DNA of 36,870 bases. It comes from Acidimicrobiia bacterium. GTDB taxonomy: Bacteria; Actinomycetota; Acidimicrobiia; Spongiisociales; ZC4RG35. A program made the position numbers and the translations under genes. Below the pieces are notes generated by a model, which was not told the DNA's origin, did not search any database, and worked only from the letters and a program-made list of their open reading frames with translations. The stretch covers positions 29,350 to 66,219 of the forward strand of contig VXSV01000076.1 of the NCBI GenBank assembly GCA_009837815.1. The letters are read 5' to 3'. Of this stretch, positions 17,262-24,745 are shown one piece after another. Positions within the stretch are counted from its first letter, which is position 1, and each line of letters opens with the position of its first letter.

Positions 17262-18434
17262 GTGACAAACAGTTCCTCGGACCCGCCCCTCGACCCGGCG
17301 GTAGCCGGCTTGCCGCGCACCGAGACGCGGTTCGTGCGCCTCGGGTCCTACACCACCCTGGGTGGGAAGACCATACCCGACGTCACCCTGGCCTATGAGA
17401 TGTACGGGGAGCTGAACGAGGCCCGGGACAATGTCATCCTGGTGTTCCACGCCCTGACCGGGAGCCAACACGCCGCCGGGTTCAACCCCTCGGTGCCCGG
17501 GGTGGGCGCCCGGTGGACCGAGGAGATGCAGGTGGGATGGTGGGACGGGTTCATCGGACCGGGACGGGCTTTCGACACCGACAAGTACGCGGTGGTGTGC
17601 GTCAACTATCTGGGCGGGTGCTACGGATCCACGGGCCCGTCGTCGCCCGATCCCCGGACCGGACGGCCCTACGGGTCGGCGTTCCCGTCCCTGACCGTCA
17701 CCGACATAGTCGACTCCCAGATGAAGCTCCTCGAGCACCTCGGAGTGGAGCGGATCCAGGCGTGCACGGGAGGCTCGGTGGGCGGTTTGATGGCTCTGGT
17801 GCTGGGCGTCCGCTATCCCGACCGGGTGAAGGTGGTGATCCCAATCGCCGCCGGACTCGGGGTGACCACCCTGCAGGTTATCCACAACTTCGAGCAGATG
17901 TTCGCCATCGTCACCGACCCGCATTTCCAAGGGGGGGACTTCTACGGGGGCCCCAGGCCGGACCTGGGACTGGCCCTTGCCCGGATGATCGGCCACAAGA
18001 CCTTCGTTTCCCTCTCGGCCTTCCGGGAGCGGATCCGCCATGAGATTGTGGAACGCGAGGACCTGGGCGGATACCGGGTACAGCACCCCATGGAGTCCTA
18101 CATGCTTCACCAGGGTCAGAAATTCGTGGAGAGATTCGACGCCAACACCTATCTGCGGGTGGTGCGGATCTGGCAGAAGTTCAACCTGGTGAAGGAGGTG
18201 GGGGGAGAAAGCGTCACCGATCTCCTGAGCCGCTGCCGAGACCAGCAGTGGCTGGTGTTCACCATCGATTCGGACGTGTGCTTCTATCCTGACGAGCAGG
18301 AGAGCATGGTCAGGACTCTAACCGAGGTGGGAGTGCCGGTTCTATGGCGCACGGTGCAATCGGACAAGGGCCACGACGCCTTCCTGTTGGAGCCCGAGAA
18401 GTTCAGACCGGGCATCCACGCCGTCCTAAGCTAG
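17262..18434 (+). CDS. metX: Homoserine O-acetyltransferase
   Basis: 'VILVFHALTGSQHAAG', 'YLGGCYGSTGPSSPDP', 'GGSVGGLMALVLGVRYPDRV', C-terminal 'DKGHDAFLLE'. GTG 17262 preceded by AAAGGAG preferred over ATG 17244, which lies in riboswitch P1. Confidence 0.93.
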   Translation: MTNSSSDPPLDPAVAGLPRTETRFVRLGSYTTLGGKTIPDVTLAYEMYGELNEARDNVILVFHALTGSQHAAGFNPSVPGVGARWTEEMQVGWWDGFIGPGRAFDTDKYAVVCVNYLGGCYGSTGPSSPDPRTGRPYGSAFPSLTVTDIVDSQMKLLEHLGVERIQACTGGSVGGLMALVLGVRYPDRVKVVIPIAAGLGVTTLQVIHNFEQMFAIVTDPHFQGGDFYGGPRPDLGLALARMIGHKTFVSLSAFRERIRHEIVEREDLGGYRVQHPMESYMLHQGQKFVERFDANTYLRVVRIWQKFNLVKEVGGESVTDLLSRCRDQQWLVFTIDSDVCFYPDEQESMVRTLTEVGVPVLWRTVQSDKGHDAFLLEPEKFRPGIHAVLS

Positions 18435-18437
18435 GGG

Positions 18438-19463
18438 TCAAACCAGTTCTATAGACGGCCGGCCCTCGAGCACCGCTCCGATGGTGGCGGCCGTAATCCC
18501 GTCCTCCTTCAGCTGGCCGATGAGTTCCTCGGCCACCGGCGGCGCAACCGCCACCAGGAGTCCCCCGCTGGTCTGGGCGTCGCACATCAGGCGCCGGGCG
18601 GCCTCGTCTCCTCCACCGAGCCTTCCACGGAAGGCCTCCAGATTGCGAAGGCTTCCCCCAGGGTAGAACCCCTCTGAAAGCAGGTCCTCTGTTCCCTTGA
18701 AGAGAGGAAGGCTGCCGACATCCACCCGGGCCGCCGCGCCGGAGGCTTCCAGCATGGAGAGGAGGTGTCCCGCCAAACCGTAACCGGTGACGTCTGTGGC
18801 GGCCGAGGCGCCTGCCGAGATCATCGCCCGAGAGGCGCGGTCGTTGAGAGAGACCATCGAGGCCACCGCCGCGGCGAGGATGTGGGGAGGGCAGCCGTCG
18901 GCCTTGTGGGCGGTGGTGATAATCCCCGTCCCAAGAGGCTTGGTGAGCACCAGCAGGTCCCCGGGCCGGGCTCCGGCATTGGTGGTGAGCCTCACCGCGG
19001 TCCCGGTCACTGCGAAGCCGTACTTGGGCTCGGGGTCGTCCACGGTGTGACCGCCCACCACCGTGCACCCCGCCCGGGCCATCACCTCCGACCCTCCTTG
19101 TATCACCGTGGTGAGGGTCTCGAGCCCCAGGGTCTCGGAGGGCCAGCACACCAACTGGAGGGCGGTGAGCGGCTCCCCGCCCATGGCGTATATGTCCGAC
19201 AGCGCGTTGGCGGCGGCGATCCTCCCCCAGTCCGCCGGGTCGTCCACTACCGGGGTGAAGAAGTCGACTGTCTGGATTAGGACGCGTCCGTCCGGCAGGC
19301 GGTATGCGCCTGCGTCGTCTCGGGTCTCCACACCCACCATGAGTTGGGGGGAAGAGAAGGCGGGATGGTCCCTGAGGGGGCGCAGGACCTGCGCCAACTC
19401 GGCCGAGCCGAGCTTGCACCCTCAGCCGGCGCCGTGACTGAAGCGAGTCAGCTTGGTGTCCAT
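18438..19463 (-). CDS. selD: Selenide, water dikinase, selenoprotein form with in-frame UGA (Sec14)
   Basis: Reverse strand from ATG 19463: MDTKLTRFSHGAG-UGA-GCKLGSAELAQVLRPL... continuing in frame into the 319-aa ORF of the track (18438-19397). Matches canonical SelD active-site motif GAG(C/U)GCK; 'DDAGAYRL', 'QTVDFFTPVVDDPADWGRIAAANALSDIYAMGG'. Confidence 0.94.
19389..19424 (-). promoter_or_regulatory. Candidate bacterial SECIS hairpin following the selD UGA
   Basis: Minus strand UGA GGGUGCAAG CUCGGC-UCG-GCCGAG UUGG: 6-bp perfect stem (8 with AG/UU flank), loop beginning about 15 nt after the UGA. Confidence 0.5.
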
Positions 19464-19504
19464 CGGCCCAAAGCTACCAACTTGATATGCTCTCTGTTGT
19501 TGCG

Positions 19505-19981
19505 ATGGAAACCCCGGCTACTTTTCTCACCCCCGACGCGCACCGACGTCTGATTTCGGAGTTGGAGGACCTGAAGGGTCCCAAGCGCATCGAGATCTCA
19601 GAGCGGATAGCCGAGGCTCGCTCGCACGGCGACATCCGGGAGAACGCCGACTATCAAGCCGCCAAGGACCATCAGGGCTTGATGGAGGCCCGGATCGCCC
19701 ACCTGGAGGCGGTGTTGCGGGACGCGCAGGTGATGGAGGTCGACGACACCGGCCGGGTGGAGATCGGATCGATGGTGACCGTCGAGGATACGGACGGGGA
19801 CCTGATGGAGTTTCTCCTGGCGCCTGCCGAGAACCGGGGATCGGCCGCCCTGGTGGTCTCTCCCACCAGCCCGCTGGGGCAGTCGGTGCTGGCCAAGGCG
19901 CCCGGGGACCTGGTCTCCTATGACGCGCCGGGCGGGACATTCGAGGTCAGGATCACCGCAGTCCGTCCCTTCGCACCCTGA
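19505..19981 (+). CDS. greA: GreA/GreB family transcription elongation factor
   Basis: 'RIAEARSHGDIRENADYQAAKDHQGLMEARIAHLEAVLRDAQV' GreA coiled-coil signature and 'SPLGQSVLAKAPGDLVSYDAPGG' C-domain. Confidence 0.9.
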   Translation: METPATFLTPDAHRRLISELEDLKGPKRIEISERIAEARSHGDIRENADYQAAKDHQGLMEARIAHLEAVLRDAQVMEVDDTGRVEIGSMVTVEDTDGDLMEFLLAPAENRGSAALVVSPTSPLGQSVLAKAPGDLVSYDAPGGTFEVRITAVRPFAP

Positions 19982-20021
19982 GCGGACCTCCTTCTTTTCC
20001 GGGGTCCCCCCGGCTGAGGCG

Positions 20022-20055
20022 CCGCCGGTAGGAAGCACCACGGCCTAACCGGCGG
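20022..20055 (+). terminator. Strong hairpin downstream of greA, upstream of mgtE
   Basis: CCGCCGGTAGG-aagcaccacgg-CCTAACCGGCGG (one bulged A), followed by TCTT; probable terminator or leader structure. Confidence 0.4.
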
Positions 20056-20091
20056 TCTTGGCCGCCAATAGAGCCGTAATCTGTGGGCCAC

Positions 20092-21495
20092 ATGAAGCCT
20101 CGACCCCATCGGCACCGGGAACTGGCCCAGCGTCTTCGCCGGGATGCTCGATTGCGGCCAGGCGAGGTCGAGGAGTATCTGGGCGCCAACCCGGAGGTGT
20201 GGACCGCCCTGGCCGAGGCCTCTCCTCACGATGCGGCCGACATCCTGGAGTCGGTCTCGCCCGACACCGCCGGGGCACTGCTGAGCCCTCTCAACCGTGG
20301 CCAGCGGGCCCCCATCCTCGAGGAGTTGCGCGACGAACTGGCCGCCGAATTCCTGGAGGAACTTCCCCTCGGTGAAGCGGCCTCGGTACTTGAGGAGATG
20401 GCGGCCACCGAGGCCGTGGACATCCTGGAGAACATGGAGACCGAGACGGTCGAGGCGGTGATCGACCTGATGGCCGAACCGGCCGGCAGTGAGGTCAGCC
20501 GGCTGTTCCACTACCCGTCTGACACGGCCGGAGGGCTGATGACAACCGAGGTGGCGGTGCTGCCCATCGGCCTAAGCGCCGGGGAGGCGATCGAGCGGAT
20601 CCGCAACATCCGAGAGATGGTGGATGACCTCACCTACGTGTACGTCACCGACGACTTCGGCGTGCTGCGGGGGGTGCTCTCCTTCCGGGACCTGGTGTTC
20701 GTCAGACCCTCGGTCGGCCTCGACGAGGCAATGGAAGCCAGCCCGGTGGCGGTCCACACGCTGGCGGACCGGGAAGAAGTTTCCGAGTTGATGCAGCGCT
20801 ACCGCCTGATGGGTCTCCCGGTCGTGGACGACCTGGGACACCTCCAGGGAATGGTGACCTATGACGAGGTGATCGACGCAGTGCAGGCCGAGGCCTCCGA
20901 GGACTTCGCCACTTCGGTTGGCGCCGGTGCGGAGGAGACTATCTACACCGCGGTGCTCTCGTCGGTGAGAATGCGGCTTCCCTGGCTGACTCTGAACCTG
21001 CTGCTGGCAATGGTGGTTGCGTTCGTGGTGGAGCGCCAGACCGGAATCATCTCCGCCGAGCCGGTACTGGCCGCACTCATGCCGGTGGTGGCCCTCCTGG
21101 GAGGGAATGGGGGGGTGCAGAGCCTGGCGGTGGTGATCCGCTCCATGGCGGCCGGCGACCTTCCCCGGGCGCGGATCTGGGAGGTGCTGAGACGCCAGGT
21201 GAGCATCGGGCTCCTGAACGGCGCCTTTCTGGCGGTGGCCGCCATGGGCCTCACCGTGGCGCTTCTGTCGCTCGGGGTGTTCTCCTCCAACTACGGCGCC
21301 GCACAGGTGGCGCCGGTGGTGGGGGTGGCGGCTCTGGCCAATCTGACCATCGCCACCCTGGCGGGGGCAGGCATCCCCATGGTTCTTCGCCGGATGGGCT
21401 TCGACCCGGCGTTGGCGTCGAGCATCTTCCTCACCCTGATCACCGACGTGGTGGGCTTCGGCGGGTTTCTGATGGTGGCCGCCGCCCTTCTCTGA
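20092..21495 (+). CDS. mgtE: Magnesium transporter MgtE
   Basis: MgtE N-domain, CBS domains ('GLMTTEVAVLPIGLSAGEAIERIR...YVYVTDDFGVLRGVLSFRDLV') and TM domain 'LMPVVALLGGNGGVQSLAVVIRSMAAGDL'. Confidence 0.93.
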   Translation: MKPRPHRHRELAQRLRRDARLRPGEVEEYLGANPEVWTALAEASPHDAADILESVSPDTAGALLSPLNRGQRAPILEELRDELAAEFLEELPLGEAASVLEEMAATEAVDILENMETETVEAVIDLMAEPAGSEVSRLFHYPSDTAGGLMTTEVAVLPIGLSAGEAIERIRNIREMVDDLTYVYVTDDFGVLRGVLSFRDLVFVRPSVGLDEAMEASPVAVHTLADREEVSELMQRYRLMGLPVVDDLGHLQGMVTYDEVIDAVQAEASEDFATSVGAGAEETIYTAVLSSVRMRLPWLTLNLLLAMVVAFVVERQTGIISAEPVLAALMPVVALLGGNGGVQSLAVVIRSMAAGDLPRARIWEVLRRQVSIGLLNGAFLAVAAMGLTVALLSLGVFSSNYGAAQVAPVVGVAALANLTIATLAGAGIPMVLRRMGFDPALASSIFLTLITDVVGFGGFLMVAAALL

Positions 21496-21590
21496 TCCGC
21501 CGCCAAAGAGATTCCCCTCTCTGAAGTCGGTCGGCTCGGGGTGCGCCGGAATACAGGATCCGCCCCGTACGGCGTCAAACGGAGGTGTGA

Positions 21591-21722
21591 ATGAACCGTG
21601 CCACCATCCAAGTCCATCGAATCGCAGACAGCGACTTCGGTTGGGCGTTCAGGCAGTGCCCTGATCGGCAACAAGGTTCATCGTGGAGGCTGGGGAGGTC
21701 CGACAAAGTGAAAGAGAGTTAA
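21591..21722 (+). CDS. Small ORF (43 aa) with good Shine-Dalgarno; function unknown
   Basis: ACGGAGGTGTGA-ATG; MNRATIQVHRIADSDFGWAFRQCPDRQQGSSWRLGRSDKVKES-stop. Below track length cut-off. Confidence 0.3.
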   Translation: MNRATIQVHRIADSDFGWAFRQCPDRQQGSSWRLGRSDKVKES

Positions 21723-21749
21723 AAAGTGAGAGAAAGTGAAAGAAAGTGA
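21705..21749. repeat. Short AAAGTGA repeat array, partly 10-bp spaced
   Basis: AAAGTGA at 21705, 21723, 21733 and 21743; last three exactly 10 bp apart, immediately upstream of the AAAGGAGG RBS of the ATPase gene. Confidence 0.75.
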
Positions 21750-21768
21750 CAAAGGAGGAGGCTACAAT

Positions 21769-22935
21769 GTGGGCTCGACCCCAAAGCCCGGGAGCCCTCC
21801 CATTCCAAGCAATCCGTTTCATCCGACGTTTGGAACATCGCCACCTCTCCTCGCCGGAAGGGACCGCGAGGTAATTCGGATAGCCCGGGCCTTCGACCAC
21901 GGACCAAGACATCCCGACTATACGTTGCTAATTACCGGACCACGCGGATCCGGCAAGACCGTGCTGCTGAACGAAGCCGAGGACGCGGCCCTTGCTCTCG
22001 GTTGGCGCGTCATCTCGGTATCCGCCTCGGTATCCGACCTGCCATCGAGAATCAGAGCAGCTGCGTGGGAGCATCTGTACGAGATGGATGCGGGTAAGCC
22101 GGCGCGGCGGATATCCTCGGTGCAGGTTCTCGGCCTCGGAGTCTCTTGGGAAGAACGCCCGGTCGCCAGGAGCGGACTCCGGCCGGATCTACGCGGGGTT
22201 CTCACTGCTGTTGCGGAGCGGCTGGCGCCTAGCGGGATGGGTCTGCTGCTCACTGTAGACGAACTGCAAGGCCTACAACTCCCCGAGGCCAGAGAGCTGA
22301 CCGCGGCAGTGCAGCATATCACCCGACGGGAACTGTTGCCCATGGCCTTGGTCGGTGCCGCCTTGCCCGAGATAGAAGCCACCATCCTGAGCGATCGCGG
22401 CATGACCTTCTTCCAACGTTGCGCCCGTATCCGCCTTCGTCCGTTGGAACCCTTCGATACCGAACTGGCGCTCCGCAGGCCCATAACAGATGCAGGGGAA
22501 GCAATCGAGAACGAAGCCCTGCAAGTCATGGTGAAAGCATCTCGGGGACACCCCTTCACCATTCAACTCCTGGGTTATCACGGCTGGGAGGAAGCCTTCG
22601 GGGGCCGGCGGGCGTCTCGGATCAAGGTGGAACATGCCCGGTCGGCGGCCTACGAGGCAGGGTGGGCCGAACTCGAACAGATCGTCAAGCCTATATGGGC
22701 CGGTTTATCCGAGATGGATCGTTCTTTTTTGGTCGCCATGGCTCGAGACGATGGGCCATCGTCCGTCGGAGAAATCGCCCGCAGGCTGGATCGCTCTGCG
22801 AACTATGCACAGAACTACCGGCGGCGGCTCATCGCGGCAGGGATGATCACCAGCGCCGGTCGGGGAAAGGTGCGATTTCTCCATCACGGCACCGCCGAGT
22901 GGCTGACGACCCTTGATTACCACCCGGGCGGTTGA
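21769..22935 (+). CDS. Orphan AAA/STAND-like ATPase with C-terminal winged-helix
   Basis: Walker A 'ITGPRGSGKTVLLNEAE', Walker B-like 'GLLLTVDELQGLQ', C-terminal HTH 'SSVGEIARRLDRSANYAQNYRRRLIAAGMITSAGRGKVRFL'. Likely GTG 21769 start after AAAGGAGG. Confidence 0.82.
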   Translation: MGSTPKPGSPPIPSNPFHPTFGTSPPLLAGRDREVIRIARAFDHGPRHPDYTLLITGPRGSGKTVLLNEAEDAALALGWRVISVSASVSDLPSRIRAAAWEHLYEMDAGKPARRISSVQVLGLGVSWEERPVARSGLRPDLRGVLTAVAERLAPSGMGLLLTVDELQGLQLPEARELTAAVQHITRRELLPMALVGAALPEIEATILSDRGMTFFQRCARIRLRPLEPFDTELALRRPITDAGEAIENEALQVMVKASRGHPFTIQLLGYHGWEEAFGGRRASRIKVEHARSAAYEAGWAELEQIVKPIWAGLSEMDRSFLVAMARDDGPSSVGEIARRLDRSANYAQNYRRRLIAAGMITSAGRGKVRFLHHGTAEWLTTLDYHPGG

Positions 22936-23073
22936 TCTTGTTATACAAGGCCACAGGGGCGGCGCATCCGAAAACGACATCAAACCAGCAGCTGAGGGGT
23001 TGTGAAAAAAACAGACGCAAGATCATAGAAAAACGTCCCACTCTGTGTGCAGATTGATAGGAACAAACACCCG

Positions 23074-23089
23074 ACCGGTCCGGACCGGT
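23074..23089. repeat. 16-bp perfect palindrome
   Basis: ACCGGTCCGGACCGGT equals its own reverse complement; located between two convergent genes. Confidence 0.9.
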
Positions 23090-23115
23090 TGGATCAGCAC
23101 CAAGTCTCGTTCACC

Positions 23116-23202
23116 GGCGGGCGGCCTACGGGCAACGCCCCAAAGGTGGGGAGCGCCAGCCGACGACCAAGAATCCTCGGTTCGGGTAGGCCTGCGCCCG
23201 CC
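23116..23202. other. Predicted structured intergenic element (possible small RNA or element remnant)
   Basis: Long-range helix GGCGGGC-GGCCTAC (23116-23129) with GTAGGCC-tgc-GCCCGCC (23186-23202), 14 bp with one 3-nt bulge, enclosing hairpin CCCC-AAAGGT-GGGG (23138-23151). Confidence 0.45.
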
Positions 23203-23294
23203 CGAATAATTTCGACCGGAACGGCGGAGGCGGGTCGGGAGGGAAATTCCCAAGAATTAAAGCAACCCGGGGGTGGAGGGCGGCGCTGAAACAG

Positions 23295-23870
23295 CTAGGA
23301 GCCTACGATGTATCCCTCCAGGTTGGCGAAGGGGCCCTGGAATCGGAGGATCGATCCCTCTAGGAAACTAACCAGATAGTGGGTCTCCAGCAGGGCCTTT
23401 TGTTCGGGGGTGCGTTCGGAGTCGGGAGTGAGGAGAGCCGCGACCGCCTCGGGGTTGTCGAAGACGTGCAGCTCGTATAGGTTCTCTCGCTCCTCGTACA
23501 TCGACAGCACCAGGTTCTCGAGGTCCACATCGGTGTAGTCGCCCGGAGGGACTTCCAGGTGCAGAACGCTTCCGTCCCTGGTGGATTCCTGCCGGACCAC
23601 CCGGAAGGAGATCTCGCCGCCCTGTTGGCCCCCCGTGGTCGAAGGAGATTCCGTCGCCGACCCCGGCTCGTCAGCGGTGGTGGTGGTGATGATGGGATCG
23701 GGCTCGGTCGTTGTGGTGGGCTCGGGCTGGGTGGTCGGGGCGGCGGTGGTCACCACCCGGGAGGTGGTGGTCACCAGGGCGGGATCGTCTCCGCCGCAGG
23801 ACGTGGCCATCGCCAGGACTGCCAGTCCCGCCAGGACGCCGACCAGGCGACCATTCACCGTCCCTGACAT
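23295..23870 (-). CDS. Thr-rich lipoprotein of unknown function
   Basis: Signal peptide with lipobox 'VLAMATSCGGDD', long TTT/PTT linker, C-terminal globular segment. Confidence 0.78.
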   Translation of the reverse strand: MSGTVNGRLVGVLAGLAVLAMATSCGGDDPALVTTTSRVVTTAAPTTQPEPTTTTEPDPIITTTTADEPGSATESPSTTGGQQGGEISFRVVRQESTRDGSVLHLEVPPGDYTDVDLENLVLSMYEERENLYELHVFDNPEAVAALLTPDSERTPEQKALLETHYLVSFLEGSILRFQGPFANLEGYIVGS

Positions 23871-23926
23871 GTCAAGAAACCGGGGACATCCAATCGGTTC
23901 CGCAGGACTCGGGAGGAACCACTCCC

Positions 23927-24745
23927 TCAGGCTTCATCGATGGACTGTCTGACGCGTCGCACGAAGGCCTCTCTCAGGCGCTTGGTGACCGGTCCCCATT
24001 GGTACTTTTGCTCCCCGACCGCAACCACGGGCGTCACTTCCCGGGTGGTTCCGATCACCATTACCTCTTCGGCTTCCAAGAGCCGGTCGAGGCTGAAACG
24101 TCCCTCCCGCATGGGCACGTCGGAGTCCGACACGAGTTCCAGCACCACCCGCCGGGTTATCGAGTCGAGGATCAACAGGTCCAGCGACGGTGTCTCCCAC
24201 ACTCCTTCATGGACCCAGGCCACCGAGAAGACCGGACCCTCCAGAACAGTCCGGTCGTCAGAGACCAGGAGAGCCTCGTCAAACCCCTCCTTCACCGCGT
24301 GACGAGTGGCGGCCATGTTGGGGGCGTAGGACAGGGTCTTTCCCCCGGCGAGATCCCAGGGCCGACCGGCCGAATGCCATGGAGCGATCAGCGGGAAGAG
24401 CGTCATCGTATCAGGACGGGCGGGAACGGGATGCCAGGTCACTACACACTTCTCAGCGCCGGGCTCTGCTCCCCGGCCCAGGATCACCCTGATCAACCCC
24501 TCCGGGCCGTAGGCCGCCACCTGCTTCACCCACGAGTCGAGATCGGCGCGTGGGGGAGCCTGGAGATCCATCATGGCGGCCGACCGCCCCAAGCGGTCGA
24601 GATGGGCATCGCACTCGAAGGCGACCCCCCCGTAGACGCGCATCACCTCGAAACAACCGTCGCCTCTGGTAATGGTGGGACTGTTCATGTCGAAGACCAG
24701 CGGCCCCGAGGGCTTGCCGTCGACCAGGATGGCATGCCCACTCAT
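23927..24745 (-). CDS. Aminotransferase class IV (branched-chain aminotransferase / aminodeoxychorismate lyase-like)
   Basis: 'PTITRGDGCFEVMRVYGGVAFECDAHLDRLGRSA', 'DEALLVSDDRTVLEGPVFSVAWV', 'EAEEVMVIGTTREVTPVVAVGE'; start at ATG 24745. Confidence 0.88.
   Translation of the reverse strand: MSGHAILVDGKPSGPLVFDMNSPTITRGDGCFEVMRVYGGVAFECDAHLDRLGRSAAMMDLQAPPRADLDSWVKQVAAYGPEGLIRVILGRGAEPGAEKCVVTWHPVPARPDTMTLFPLIAPWHSAGRPWDLAGGKTLSYAPNMAATRHAVKEGFDEALLVSDDRTVLEGPVFSVAWVHEGVWETPSLDLLILDSITRRVVLELVSDSDVPMREGRFSLDRLLEAEEVMVIGTTREVTPVVAVGEQKYQWGPVTKRLREAFVRRVRQSIDEA

Noticed and set aside
23023-23253. 76-aa minus-strand ORF across the structured spacer
   Set aside because: Composition unlike the other genes, no motif, covers the inverted repeats; more likely non-coding.
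24231-24257. Inverted repeat GACCGGAC...GTCCGGTC
   Set aside because: Lies inside the class IV aminotransferase coding region; expected by chance in GC-rich sequence.
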